A DNA stretch of 64,000 nucleotides from Candidatus Zipacnadia bacterium (GCA_029821735.1 JALGSU010000017.1:1-64000); one strand, 5' to 3'. Counted from the stretch's first letter, positions 36,812 through 46,640 are shown. The notes: generated by a model from the letters alone, not told the origin. Numbers and translations are program-made.

Positions 36812-38938
36812 ATGGAAGAAAGACTGAGTCCTGCTGACATTCCGGCACAGGGCACCAGCGCGCGGAGTGTCCTGACGATCTTCCGCCGGCGCATCTGGAT
36901 CATAGTGCCCGTCGCAGCGATCATATTGGTGCTGGCGGCTCTCTACGCCGTTGTGCAGCCGCAGATATACGAGGCATCAACCTGGGTGCTGGTTGCAGAC
37001 ACCAACAAGAAGTCGGCTCTTCAGGCGGTGATGAGCGAGTCCGACGCCTGGGGGTCGCTGCAGGGCGACGTCTCCATGCACATCCGCCTGATTCAGAGCG
37101 TTGAAATCGCCCAGCAGGTCAAAGAGGACCTTCACCTGGATATGCCTGCCCCCGTGATGCTTTACTACGTGGACGTCACGAAAGTCCCCGGCGCGTCCGA
37201 GAAACTGCTTTCAGTGACGTACCAATCGCAGGACCCGAAGCAGGCGCGTCAGATCGTGAACGCGTGGTCCAAAGCGTATGAGGAGGACTCACAGGGGCGA
37301 GCCACGCGCTCAATCGCGGCAGCGATAGATTACGTGACCACCCAGATAGAGACTGTGGAGACCGACCTGCGACAGATGGAACAGGAGATGATTGCGCTCG
37401 AACAGAATTACATCGAGCGCGGCGTGAGTATCAGTAACGGGCACGGTGGGGCGCGGATGACCGCGATTGTCGGCCAGATCGCTCATATGCGGGTGGAGGC
37501 AGCGGCAGTCCAGGCGCAGATAGCTAAGACCAACGAGCGACTCGCGTCAGAGCCACAAGAGATAGAAGAGGTAGAGCAGCAACCGTCGCACCGCGCGCGA
37601 GCCATCGAGGAGCAGTTGTCGGCGTTGCACGTGGAACTGCAGCACAAGCTGCAGGACTACTACCCCGACAGCCCCGAAGTCGAGGGCCTGCAGGAACAGA
37701 TACAGCGGCTTGAGCGGGAGCTCGCGGACCAGTCCGAGATGACGCGGTCAACCGTGACGACAGCCCCGAACCCGGTGTACATGAACGCGCAGGACACGCT
37801 GATAAGGCTGCACGGAACTCTGGATGCTACCCGCGCCCGGCAGTCGGCACTGCAGACGCAACTCGCCGAACAGAGAAGCCTTCAGGCGATGGCCCCCGAG
37901 GGGAGCATCACCTACAGCGAGTTGATGCGCAAAGTTGGCGGACTGCAGAAGGTCCATGGGACGTTGCTCTCTCGGCAGTATGAGTTGCAGCTCAAACGGG
38001 CGATGGTAGTGCCGCCGGTGCAGCTTGTGAAAGAGGCCGCCGAACCGAGGGCCCCGGTCTCGCCGGTCTACTCAACGATCTTCGGGATGGGCCTTCTGGC
38101 GGCTGTGCTGCTGGCGGCATTCGCCGCGATCACAGTGGACCAGATTGACGACACATTCGCCGGCCCGGATGAAGTCCGGGATTTCCTGGGCGAGCGCCTG
38201 CTTGGCGTGCTGCCCGAAGTGGATTCGCATGAGGCGCAGGCCGTGCAAGTCGGTGGCCCGGATGACTCCGGTCGGACCGCGTTCGCGAACTCAGTCAGAA
38301 TGCTCGCGTCGACTGTTCGGATCGAGATGACGCGCCGCAACCAGTCGAGCATAGTCGTGACAAGCAGCGGGCGAGCCGAGGGCAAGACTCTCGTCGCGGC
38401 CAACCTCGCGGCAGCTCTGGCGGCGACCGGGGCGAAAGTCCTGCTCGTCGACGCCGATCTGCACAGGCCGCGCCTGCATGATCTGTTCAATCTGGAAAAG
38501 GCTCCCGGTCTGAGCCACCTTCTGGTGAGTGAGGATTCAGCCGATGACGTCGCTCAACCCACGGACATCGAGAACCTGAGCGTGATTACCACCGGGCCGC
38601 TGCCGCCGTCACCGGTGGACCTGCTGGCCAGTTCGCACGGCAAAGAGGTAATCAAGCGGCTTTCAGACGCCGCTGATTTCGTCATCTGGGACACGCCACC
38701 CGCCGGTTTCCTTGCTGACGCGACCGTCATCGGGCATAGCACTGACGTTGCCCTCTTCGTAGTCGGCAAGCGCGCCAAGCGTGGCGCGACCCGGCAGACG
38801 CTGACCAACCTGCGGGAGATCGGCATCGACATCATTGGCGTCTGCCCCAACCGCGTGTCGCCAGTCGGCGGGTCTTACTACTACTATTACTACTACTACC
38901 AAGACTACTACGGGGACACGCAAGACGGCAAACGTTGA
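36812..38938 (+). CDS. Wzc-type polysaccharide co-polymerase with tyrosine kinase domain
   Basis: The N-terminal Wzz part has a first helix (IWIIVPVAAIILVLAALYAV), a long periplasmic coiled-coil region (LRQMEQEMIALEQNYIERG, LEEQIQ-like heptads) and a second helix (GMGLLAAVLLAAFAAITV). The cytoplasmic BY-kinase has Walker A SGRAEGKT (Lys 525), Walker A' LLVDADLHRPRL and Walker B FVIWDTPPAG. The tail ends in eight consecutive Tyr (689-696) plus YY, the autophosphorylation cluster. It controls polymer length and export. ATG 36812 follows AGGGAGAG. Fusion of both halves is the Gram-negative arrangement. Confidence 0.92.
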   Translation: MEERLSPADIPAQGTSARSVLTIFRRRIWIIVPVAAIILVLAALYAVVQPQIYEASTWVLVADTNKKSALQAVMSESDAWGSLQGDVSMHIRLIQSVEIAQQVKEDLHLDMPAPVMLYYVDVTKVPGASEKLLSVTYQSQDPKQARQIVNAWSKAYEEDSQGRATRSIAAAIDYVTTQIETVETDLRQMEQEMIALEQNYIERGVSISNGHGGARMTAIVGQIAHMRVEAAAVQAQIAKTNERLASEPQEIEEVEQQPSHRARAIEEQLSALHVELQHKLQDYYPDSPEVEGLQEQIQRLERELADQSEMTRSTVTTAPNPVYMNAQDTLIRLHGTLDATRARQSALQTQLAEQRSLQAMAPEGSITYSELMRKVGGLQKVHGTLLSRQYELQLKRAMVVPPVQLVKEAAEPRAPVSPVYSTIFGMGLLAAVLLAAFAAITVDQIDDTFAGPDEVRDFLGERLLGVLPEVDSHEAQAVQVGGPDDSGRTAFANSVRMLASTVRIEMTRRNQSSIVVTSSGRAEGKTLVAANLAAALAATGAKVLLVDADLHRPRLHDLFNLEKAPGLSHLLVSEDSADDVAQPTDIENLSVITTGPLPPSPVDLLASSHGKEVIKRLSDAADFVIWDTPPAGFLADATVIGHSTDVALFVVGKRAKRGATRQTLTNLREIGIDIIGVCPNRVSPVGGSYYYYYYYYQDYYGDTQDGKR

Positions 38939-40074
38939 TGAGAATCCTCCAGCTCGCCGCGACGATGCTCTCGCTTGAGCGGTTCGCGCTGCCGCTGATG
39001 AAGCGACTGCGGGACGAAGGCTTCGACGTCGAGGCGATGGCACATTGCGATGGCACCGAGGGCCGGCTGCGCGATGCAGGCTTTGCCGTACATGACTGGC
39101 AAGCCGGACACAGCTTTAACCCGCTGCAGATATTGCGTGCCCGCCGGCAACTCGCGATGTTCCTGCGGTCGGCCAACTTCGACGTCGTCCACAGCCATTG
39201 CTCATTTGGCGGCATCATCGCCAACCCGGTCGCCCACAGCCGTGTGTCCTATGTTATCTACACACAGCACGGCTTCTTCGTGCACGACGGCCTGAGCCCA
39301 CTGCGACGGGCGACGTGGCTGGCTATTGAGAAGATCGGGCTCCGGCCGGCTGATCACGTCATCTGCGTAAGCCGCGCCGAGCAGGAACTGGCTCGTGAAC
39401 TCGGCGTTGGCCCACCCGAGAAGTTCGTCCATGTCCCCGGCGCCGGCATTGACATCGGCCAGTTCACGCTCGACGAGTCGCAGAGCCAGGAGGCTCGTCA
39501 GCGTGTCCGACAGGAACTGGGCTTGGCGAAAGACGAGCTGGTGCTGCTGACGGTCTCGCGACTGACATGGGACAAGGGCTACCGCGAGATGATCGAGGCA
39601 GTGCGGCGGCTGCGAGGGGATGGACAGGAGTTCACGTTCCTGGCAGCGGGCTCCGGGAAGGATGAGGAGGCCATCCGCGAGGCGATCGAGGCGGAGGGTG
39701 TGAGCGATCGCTTCCTGTTGCTCGGCTGGCGCGACGACGTCGCGGATCTCTACCGCGCGGCCGACGTGTTTGTCTTTGCGTCATACCGCGAGGGGCTGCC
39801 CATCTCACCCATCGAGGCTATGGCCAGCGGGCTGCCAGTCGTGGCTTCAGACATCCTCGGTTGTCGTGAGGAGATCGAGGACGGAGAGAGCGGCCTGCTC
39901 TTCGCCACCGGCGACGCCGAGGGACTGACCAACAGGCTGGCGCAGGTAATGGCAGACGCGGCACTCCGCAGTGAGCTCGTCGAGCGGGGGCGTGAGCGAG
40001 CGCAGATGTTCGACATCGCTCACGTGCTCGATCGGCAGCTAGGACTCTACCATAAGATAGCGGAACAGATATGA
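38938..40074 (+). CDS. Glycosyltransferase family 4
   Basis: A GT-B enzyme starting MRILQLAATMLSLERFALPL. Marks are VVHSHCSFGGIIANPVAH, YTQHGFFVHDG, VHVPGAGIDIGQF, LLTVSRLTWDKGYREMIEAV and the E-x7-E signature REGLPISPIEAMASGLPVV. ATG 38938 overlaps the TGA of the kinase gene, and the stop overlaps the next start, so translation is coupled. It resembles the WcaA/EpsD-type 4-family members of capsule loci. The donor sugar is unknown. Confidence 0.92.
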   Translation: MRILQLAATMLSLERFALPLMKRLRDEGFDVEAMAHCDGTEGRLRDAGFAVHDWQAGHSFNPLQILRARRQLAMFLRSANFDVVHSHCSFGGIIANPVAHSRVSYVIYTQHGFFVHDGLSPLRRATWLAIEKIGLRPADHVICVSRAEQELARELGVGPPEKFVHVPGAGIDIGQFTLDESQSQEARQRVRQELGLAKDELVLLTVSRLTWDKGYREMIEAVRRLRGDGQEFTFLAAGSGKDEEAIREAIEAEGVSDRFLLLGWRDDVADLYRAADVFVFASYREGLPISPIEAMASGLPVVASDILGCREEIEDGESGLLFATGDAEGLTNRLAQVMADAALRSELVERGRERAQMFDIAHVLDRQLGLYHKIAEQI

Positions 40075-41279
40075 GGCCGATGCCGGCCGTCCCGATGCCA
40101 CTGACGCTCGGCGACCTGCGGCGGGCGTGCACACATGCGGCAGGCGCGCGTCAGCGTCTGGCAGGTACTGTCGCCGAGTATCACAATGCGGGGGTGGCCT
40201 TCGGCGTTTCGTCTGGTCGCGCGGCATTGTGGCTGACTCTCCGGGCGCTGCATCGCACTCGCCCTGACAGAGGCAAGGTCATCCTGCCGGCCTACACCTG
40301 CCCGACAGTCGGGCGCTCGGTGGTCGAAGCCGGTCTGCAGGGCGCGTGCGCGGATGTATCGCTCGACACCCTCAACATCGACCCGGGTGCTGTTGCGGAG
40401 GCGATCGACGAACGTGTTCTGGCAGTGGTCGCGCCGCATATGTTCGGCGTCCCGTGCGACGTCACCGCGTTGCAGAAGACGTGCCGCGAACACGGCGCAT
40501 ATCTGATCGAGGACTGCGCCCAGTGCGTCGGCGGGCGGTGGGCTGGCCAGCGAGTCGGCACGTTTGGCGACGTCGGTTTCTTGAGCATGGGGCGCAGCAA
40601 GAACGTGCGAGGCTACGAGGGCGGGGTCGTCTGGGCCAATCGCCCCGAGCTGGTGGAACCACTGCGCGAGGAGTTCGAGCAGCTTCCCGACGCGCGAGTC
40701 AGCATGAAACACAAGCTCAAGCAGGCGGCGATCACCGTGCTGTCGCAGCCACGTCCGTGGGCGATGGCGAAGCGCCTGCCGGGCCTCAAGGTTGGCGCAG
40801 AGGACCAGAGCTTCGACCCACACCCGTCGAAGCTGGCAGACTGGCAGGCGGGCCTGGGGCTGATATCGCTGGGGCGCCTCGACGAGTTCAACGAACGGCG
40901 CCGGGAGCTTGCTTCAGCCCTGCGGAACGCGCTGGCAGACGTCGACGGCCTGCACTGTCAGACCGTGCCGGACCAAGCCGAGCCGACCTGCCTCCGTTTC
41001 GCGACGCGACTGACGCGGGGCCAACCGGGCGCACGCGACGGACTCGTGACGCGCCTGCAGGCGATGGACATAGACGCCCGAGCGTTCTACGCGCGACCGA
41101 TGCCCGAGTATGAGTGGTGGCAGACGGGCGATGGGCAACCCGCTTTCGGGCGCGCGGCGGAGACGGTGCGAAGCAATCTCATACTGCCGCTGCACTACGC
41201 GATGAGCGAGCCGCAAATCACCCGACTGGCGCAAGCCGTCTCGGCAGGAGTGAACACCCAAGCGTGGCGCGCCTCGTAG
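40071..41279 (+). CDS. DegT/DnrJ-family aminotransferase-like protein
   Basis: A PLP-fold sugar aminotransferase. It shows FGVSSGRAALWLTLRAL, KVILPAYTCPTVGRSV, LIEDCAQCVGG and the Schiff-base lysine region FLSMGRSKNVRGYEGGVVW. The C-terminal part is divergent (MDIDARAFYARPMPEYEWWQ) and reads like the substrate-binding end of an enzyme in an amino-sugar pathway. It is distinct from the paralogue at 7488. Overlaps (ATGA) tie it to the GT4 gene before it. Confidence 0.85.
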   Translation: MRPMPAVPMPLTLGDLRRACTHAAGARQRLAGTVAEYHNAGVAFGVSSGRAALWLTLRALHRTRPDRGKVILPAYTCPTVGRSVVEAGLQGACADVSLDTLNIDPGAVAEAIDERVLAVVAPHMFGVPCDVTALQKTCREHGAYLIEDCAQCVGGRWAGQRVGTFGDVGFLSMGRSKNVRGYEGGVVWANRPELVEPLREEFEQLPDARVSMKHKLKQAAITVLSQPRPWAMAKRLPGLKVGAEDQSFDPHPSKLADWQAGLGLISLGRLDEFNERRRELASALRNALADVDGLHCQTVPDQAEPTCLRFATRLTRGQPGARDGLVTRLQAMDIDARAFYARPMPEYEWWQTGDGQPAFGRAAETVRSNLILPLHYAMSEPQITRLAQAVSAGVNTQAWRAS

Positions 41280-42460
41280 ACAGGGATGACTGTCAGGAGG
41301 ATGTGCCGCGGGCAATCGTGACCGATGCCGGCGAGCGGGTCGGTTTGCACATCATACGCGCTCTCGGTCGCGCTGGCGTCGACGTGGTCGCGACCGAGGT
41401 GCAGGAGCGCGCAGCCATCTGCCCGGGGTTCAGTTCGCGGTACGCGCGAGAGACATATGTGCTGCCAGGCTGCGGGGAGGCGGGCGCTGCCTATCCCGAC
41501 AGGCTCCTGGAAATCGGCCGCGACGGTGACGTGTTGGTCCCCGTGTGTCTCAACAGCTTGCTCTCCGTGATCGAGAACCGCGACGCGCTGTCGACCAAGT
41601 TTCGCATGTTGCTGCCTTCTCTCGACGCTCTCCTGCGGGCGAATGACAAGTGGAAGCTTCATGGGGTAGCAGTTGAGATGGGAGTGTCGGCCCCGGAGAG
41701 TTGGTGTCCTCAGGATGAGGACGACGTCCGGGCGCTTGCTGAGAAGGTCCGCTTCCCCGTCGCGGTGAAGTTCAGGCATGATCAGGACATGTACCTTGGC
41801 CCGTCCGAACGGTACGCCAAGGTGGATGAAGCGTCCGAACTCAGCGGGGTCTGGCGGCAGTTCAGCGAGCTCCAGGCGCGCCCGATCATCCAGCAGTACG
41901 TCGTCGGCGAGGGCTACGGGTTCGAGGCGCTCTATGACAGTAACGGCGAGGCCGTTGCGACATTCCAGCACAAGCGTCTGGTGGAATGGCCACCAGAAGG
42001 CGGCCCATCGGCGGTCTGCCAGAGCGTGAGGATCCCGGAACTCGAGCAGCAGGGACGCAAGCTCCTCGACGGCCTCGGGTGGCGAGGCGTCGCGATGGTC
42101 GAGTTCAGGCGTTGTTCTGAGACGGGTGAGTTCTACCTGCTCGAGATCAACCCACGCTTCTGGGGATCGGTATCTCTCTCGGAAGCGGCCGGGATGAACT
42201 TCCCTGCGCTCTACTACCGCTGTGCCCGTGGCGAAGACGTGGGCACCCAGACGTACCGGGAGGGCGTGCGACTCAGGTTCCTGCCAACGTTCCTTACAAG
42301 CATGGCCTTGAGCCTGCGTCGACGCGACTTGGGCTTCCGGCGGACCTGGCGGCAACTGGGTCATTTGGTGGATCCAAGGGTCCGGGAAGGTCTCATGAAC
42401 TGGGACGACCCCGCCGGCTCGTGGGCATATGTCCGCAAGAACCTGAGGGGGAGCGGGTGA
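41264..42460 (+). CDS. ATP-grasp domain protein
   Basis: A pre-ATP-grasp start (RAIVTDAGERVGLHIIRALG) is followed by the ATP-binding FPVAVKFRHDQDMY, RPIIQQYVVGEGYGFEAL, and the metal-binding GEFYLLEINPRFWGSVSL. GTG 41264 is taken as start, since AGGAG lies shortly upstream. GTG 41303, just before the conserved beginning, is an alternative although AGGAGG then lies only 2 bases away. The protein is related in plan to that at 16226. ATP-grasp enzymes of surface-glycan loci probably form an amide or ester with an amino acid; that role is inference. Confidence 0.75.
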   Translation: MARLVDRDDCQEDVPRAIVTDAGERVGLHIIRALGRAGVDVVATEVQERAAICPGFSSRYARETYVLPGCGEAGAAYPDRLLEIGRDGDVLVPVCLNSLLSVIENRDALSTKFRMLLPSLDALLRANDKWKLHGVAVEMGVSAPESWCPQDEDDVRALAEKVRFPVAVKFRHDQDMYLGPSERYAKVDEASELSGVWRQFSELQARPIIQQYVVGEGYGFEALYDSNGEAVATFQHKRLVEWPPEGGPSAVCQSVRIPELEQQGRKLLDGLGWRGVAMVEFRRCSETGEFYLLEINPRFWGSVSLSEAAGMNFPALYYRCARGEDVGTQTYREGVRLRFLPTFLTSMALSLRRRDLGFRRTWRQLGHLVDPRVREGLMNWDDPAGSWAYVRKNLRGSG

Positions 42461-43245
42461 CGGACGGAATGGCCGAGTTCGTCGGCGTCCTGCACGTCCA
42501 CTCCACCTTCTCCGATGGCGTCATGTCGCTGGCCGAGATCAGGGAATGGGCGCTCACCGAGGAACTGGACTTCGTCTGCGTAACGGATCACTCGAAGCGA
42601 TTGCGGGACACTCGACTGGCGGAATTCTGTTCGGAGTGCGAGCGTCTGAGCACTAACGTTCTGCTCGTGCCCGGCGTGGAGTTTGAGCATTCCGGCCGGC
42701 ACGTCCTGACCATCGCGCCCGCGGACGTGCTGACTACGCTGACGGATGAGATAGCCGTCCGTGACCCAGAGACCGTCAGGCAACGCGGCGGGCTGACCAT
42801 CTGGGCCCACCCGAGCCTGACCTATGCAGTGTCACTGCGCGACGCTGTGGCGACACCCTACGATGGATGGGAGATCTGGAACCGTAAGGTGGACGGACCT
42901 GCACCGAACCTGCCCGTCCTCTCGCTCCTGCGCGGTCTGGGGAGCGGCCGGGAGATACTCTCGTTCGCCGGGCTTGACATGCACGAGCAGATAGGGGACA
43001 CACTCCCGAGGCTGAGCTTGCGGACTGCCGAGTCTGAGCTGACCCTCGCTTCCCTGATCGACAGCATGCGCGCAGGAGACTACACGATCGTGATCGATGC
43101 AGCGCGGTCAATGACTCCCAACTCGCGCGCAATCAATCTCAGCCTGTCACTTCGCGTCAGAAGCTACGCGCGGCATGCGACCACAAGGGCACGCTGCACC
43201 GCCGCCGCCCTGAAGCACAGAGTCCTGACTGGAGTATGGCCGTGA
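42457..43245 (+). CDS. PHP-domain metal-dependent phosphoesterase family protein
   Basis: The PHP fold is shown by VGVLHVHSTFSDGVMSLAEI (the HxH of the metal site), VCVTDHSKRL, VPGVEFEHSGRHVLTIAP and IWAHPSLTYAV. Typical reactions are hydrolysis of phosphoesters such as a sugar or histidinol phosphate. GTG 42457 overlaps the stop of the ATP-grasp gene; ATG 42469 is an internal alternative. It may be a dephosphorylating step in precursor synthesis. The last 40 residues are basic and variable. Confidence 0.8.
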   Translation: MTDGMAEFVGVLHVHSTFSDGVMSLAEIREWALTEELDFVCVTDHSKRLRDTRLAEFCSECERLSTNVLLVPGVEFEHSGRHVLTIAPADVLTTLTDEIAVRDPETVRQRGGLTIWAHPSLTYAVSLRDAVATPYDGWEIWNRKVDGPAPNLPVLSLLRGLGSGREILSFAGLDMHEQIGDTLPRLSLRTAESELTLASLIDSMRAGDYTIVIDAARSMTPNSRAINLSLSLRVRSYARHATTRARCTAAALKHRVLTGVWP

Positions 43246-44291
43246 TCACAGACATCAGTGTGCGGGAGTTCGAGGGCGAGCCCGCCCAATGGGACGAGTT
43301 CGTTGGGAGCATGCCATCTGCTCGCTTCTCCCACCAGCACGCGTGGATGCAGTTGGTCAAGGACGTTTACGGCGGCGAGCCCCATTACCTTGCCGCACAC
43401 TCAGGAGCTAAGCTGGTCGGTGTGCTGCCGGTGATGCTGCGGCGGGTCATCGGTGCTGGGCGTGTGCTGATCTCCGTCCCGATGGCCGATGAGGCCGGAG
43501 TGCTTGCGGCAAGCGTCGAAGCCGACACAGCTCTGGTTGACGCTGCCTGTGAGCTGACCAGGGCCAAGGGCGCGACATACTGCGAACTCCGTCAGCGCCA
43601 CGAGCCATCAGTCGACATGCAGGCTGATCTGAGTCGACTGACTCTCGAGATGGCCCTGCCACCCGATGCCGACCAGTTGTGGGATGGCCTCAACGGTAAG
43701 GTCCGCAACCAGGTACGTAAGGCGCAGAAGTCTGGGCTCCAAGTCAGTCCGACAACCGATCCGCAATTCGCGATCTCAGCGGAGTTCTACCCCGTTTACA
43801 GCGAGAACACGCGCGACCTTGGCTCACCGATGCACTCAGTGCGTTTCTTCCAGCAGGTTGCCGAGCGCTTCCCGAACTCAGCTTGCGTTCTCTCTGTGGG
43901 TGACGAGAAGACCATCGTTGGGTCAGCCCTCGCCCTGAAGTGGCGGGATACGTTCATGGTCCCGTGGGCCTCCTCACTTCGACGGTACTTCAGCATGTGC
44001 CCGAACAATCTCCTCTACTGGGAGCTCATGCGTTTGGCCATCGAGCAGGGCTGCCGACTGTTTGACTTCGGGCGATCTCCAAGGGATGCAGGCACCTACC
44101 GATTCAAGAAGGCATGGGGCGCTGACCCAATACAGCTCTACGACTGTTACCATTATGTCTCCGGCAACTCCCACGCAGGTGAGAAGCGCGACAGTCTCAG
44201 CTATCGTGCGTTTTCGTCTGCGTGGCCGAAGGTTCCGCTTCCCCTGGCTCGCGCGATCGGGCCGAAGATATTCGCGCGCCTGCCAATCTGA
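43236..44291 (+). CDS. FemAB-type acyltransferase, XrtA/PEP-CTERM-locus type
   Basis: This GNAT-fold protein is of the FemAB branch found in exosortase-associated glycan loci. Characteristic stretches are FSHQHAWMQLVKDVYGGEPH near the start, KVRNQVRKAQKSGLQV, and the C-terminal CRLFDFGRSPRDAGTYRFKK. FemAB-like enzymes transfer amino acids from aminoacyl-tRNA or acyl groups to a peptidoglycan or glycan amine. With 351 residues the length is normal. The start overlaps the PHP gene end by 10 bases. Confidence 0.82.
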   Translation: MAVITDISVREFEGEPAQWDEFVGSMPSARFSHQHAWMQLVKDVYGGEPHYLAAHSGAKLVGVLPVMLRRVIGAGRVLISVPMADEAGVLAASVEADTALVDAACELTRAKGATYCELRQRHEPSVDMQADLSRLTLEMALPPDADQLWDGLNGKVRNQVRKAQKSGLQVSPTTDPQFAISAEFYPVYSENTRDLGSPMHSVRFFQQVAERFPNSACVLSVGDEKTIVGSALALKWRDTFMVPWASSLRRYFSMCPNNLLYWELMRLAIEQGCRLFDFGRSPRDAGTYRFKKAWGADPIQLYDCYHYVSGNSHAGEKRDSLSYRAFSSAWPKVPLPLARAIGPKIFARLPI

Positions 44292-44326
44292 ACTAAGTTC
44301 GGCCTTGCAGTGATTGAGGTGCAACG

Positions 44327-45469
44327 ATGCGCATCATGTTGTCCGGCGTGTGTGTTGAGGGCGGAGGCGCGGAGCAGGTCATCCAGGACTTGGCTCTCGG
44401 CTTCGCCGCGCGTGGGCATGAGGTAGTGGTCGTCTACATTGAGGGCACCGATGAGATAGTACCCCGCCTCGAGCAGCAAGGCATAGACTGCATCCGGCTT
44501 CTGCCTCGGGAGAAGCTTGCGGCGCACTGGTGGTCAGACATCACACCTGGCTCCATCGTGAAGATGCGGCGCCTGCTGATCGACCTGAAGCCTGACATTG
44601 TTCACATGCATGTGCCGCGCCCGAGTCTGTGGACTGCACTTGGCGAGCTAATCTCTGGAAGCAGAAGCCCGCTTGTATACACGGAGCACAATGTGCAGTC
44701 GGCGCTGAACATCCGGGGGGTATTTGCCCAGCACGTGTTTATACCCCGGACACGGTACGTCATCGCTGTTTCGGAGGCAGTGCGTCATAGCTTTCAGACG
44801 AAGTGGCACCGTTATGCGGGACGTATCAAGACGATCCACAATGGGATCACGGTGGACCGCCTCCGTGCCAATCGAACTGGCGAAGAGACGCGGGCCTCTC
44901 TCGCGACCCCATTGGCCACCAGTGTGGTATGCAACGTCGCCAATATCACCGATCGCAAGGGTCAGGACGTCTTGATGCGCGCCATCGCCAAGCTGGACCA
45001 GAGCCTGGTGGACGTCCGATGTTGGTGCGCGGGCGGCCTGACACACCAGCCTTCGGCCGTCAGCGCACTCAAGAGGCTTATCGAGGACCTTAGGATCGCT
45101 GATCGGGTTTCGCTGCTTGGTGCACGATCGGACGTTCCCGACCTACTTGAGGCATGTGACGTATTCGTTCTCTCCTCACGGCAGGAGGGATTACCCATAA
45201 CGATCCTCGAGGCCATGGCGGCCGGCAAGCCCGTGGTAGCGACTGATGTGGGAGGTTGCGCGGAGGTCGTCAGACATGGCGAGACGGGTCTGATAGTTCC
45301 ACCTGAAGACCCGGACGCACTTGCCGGGGCCATCCAGACAGTGCTTACGGACTCAAACTTAGCCCACGAGATGGGCAAAGCGGGCCGCGAACGCGTTGAG
45401 GAACACTTCACCGTCGATGCGATGGTGGACAAGCACATCGAAGTCTATGAGACAGTAATCTCCGAATAG
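44327..45469 (+). CDS. Glycosyltransferase family 4
   Basis: A GT-B enzyme beginning MRIMLSGVCVEGGGAEQVIQ, with VYTEHNVQSALNIRG, IKTIHNGITVDRLRAN, NVANITDRKGQDVLMRAI and the E-x7-E signature QEGLPITILEAMAAGKPVV plus DVGGCAEVVRHGETG. The C-terminal FTVDAMVDKHIEVYE is typical. It is the last glycosyltransferase in the plus-strand block, with a terminator-like hairpin 8 bases after its stop. Confidence 0.92.
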   Translation: MRIMLSGVCVEGGGAEQVIQDLALGFAARGHEVVVVYIEGTDEIVPRLEQQGIDCIRLLPREKLAAHWWSDITPGSIVKMRRLLIDLKPDIVHMHVPRPSLWTALGELISGSRSPLVYTEHNVQSALNIRGVFAQHVFIPRTRYVIAVSEAVRHSFQTKWHRYAGRIKTIHNGITVDRLRANRTGEETRASLATPLATSVVCNVANITDRKGQDVLMRAIAKLDQSLVDVRCWCAGGLTHQPSAVSALKRLIEDLRIADRVSLLGARSDVPDLLEACDVFVLSSRQEGLPITILEAMAAGKPVVATDVGGCAEVVRHGETGLIVPPEDPDALAGAIQTVLTDSNLAHEMGKAGRERVEEHFTVDAMVDKHIEVYETVISE

Positions 45470-45476
45470 GAGGACG

Positions 45477-45492
45477 CGGGGGCTTTCCCCCG
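45477..45492 (+). terminator. Hairpin after the GT4 gene
   Basis: CGGGGG and CCCCCG form a 6-bp stem with loop CTTT eight bases after the stop. No T-run follows, so this is a weak call. Confidence 0.4.
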
Positions 45493-45655
45493 ACTGGCAC
45501 CGACCAAGAAGTGACCAACTGCTCCATCCGTTGGGCCACGATCTGGCAAGGTGCCATCGTTACGCCCAAGCTCGCGAAGCCACATCGCAAAGGCGGGAAA
45601 GGTACGCATATTCTGCATACTCAAGCTGTGAAGACCCCGTAGGAGGTCGGGTGAG

Positions 45656-46420
45656 ATGCGAGGGCAAGTGGATGATCAGCGAGTTGAGAAGGCAGTGAAG
45701 CTGGCGGACGGGAGGAAGATGGAGATCCGTCGTGCGTGCCTCGAGGACGCAACTGACATCGCTGCGGCCTTCCCACTCCCCGACCAAATGTTGGCGTCAG
45801 AGGAGGCATACCGTCGGTATTTCGAGACCAAGGCACTCATATACGTCCGCTGCACCTCCACCGATATCACGTGCGCGTTTGTGGATGGCCACCTTGCGGG
45901 CTACCAGTTCTATTGCCGTGACCTTGACGACCTAAGGCTCTTCACGTTCTCGCTAAAGAATGCGCTTTGGGTTTTCAAAGAAGCCGCCAAGGGGCGGTAT
46001 GGGTACAGCCCTACATTCTGGCTAGCCATTTTGCGCTGGCCGCTGCAGCACTTCAGGCAACCCAGAGCATACGGCCCAAGCAGAGATCGCCCTGCGACGG
46101 AATGCGCCGAGATTGCAGCATGGAGCCGTGGCGTCCGCACGGTAGAGGCCTACCAACGCCTCGGCGTCGCTTCTGAGTTGATGCGTCACACAGAGGAACA
46201 GTTGGTCTCCGATGGCATCGACACAATCGCCCTCTGGACTGCAGTTGACAACAGCCCGGCGGTCCACCTCTTCGAAAAACTCGGCTACGCCAAGCGCGGC
46301 CGAGTGCAGCGCATTGGGGAGGAATGCTGGCTGATGGTCAAAGACCTGTCATCCGAACCACCGGCTCAGTCGCTGAACGCACCGAGGAATGGCGAGGAAG
46401 ACTCTGATGAGTCGACCTGA
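45656..46420 (+). CDS. GNAT-family acetyltransferase
   Basis: The core around TVEAYQRLGVASELMRHTEE (acetyl-CoA loop) and IALWTAVDNSPAVHLFEKLG is a clear GNAT signature. The first 130 residues contain an N-terminal variable part with FCRDLDDLR-like stretches. ATG 45656 follows AGGAGG by 9 bases. It may modify an amino sugar of the glycan or an unrelated small molecule. It is separated from the GT4 gene by 186 bases. Confidence 0.8.
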   Translation: MRGQVDDQRVEKAVKLADGRKMEIRRACLEDATDIAAAFPLPDQMLASEEAYRRYFETKALIYVRCTSTDITCAFVDGHLAGYQFYCRDLDDLRLFTFSLKNALWVFKEAAKGRYGYSPTFWLAILRWPLQHFRQPRAYGPSRDRPATECAEIAAWSRGVRTVEAYQRLGVASELMRHTEEQLVSDGIDTIALWTAVDNSPAVHLFEKLGYAKRGRVQRIGEECWLMVKDLSSEPPAQSLNAPRNGEEDSDEST

Positions 46421-46640
46421 GTTGACTACGAGGTCCGAGCCCTCAAGAGTCTGTCGTCATAAACATGGCTTGGCCGTTGCGTGATCAGCGGAGGAATCCC
46501 CCGCATGGGCGGCACCCTTGCCAACTGACGTTCGCCGCCGATGTCCGAGCGGAGCCATCGGCACCGACGCGAACGAAGGGGTCTTGGCGCAAGTCGTGCG
46601 GACACTCTCCTTCCGCGCCTCTTCACTGACCGGTCTCCGT

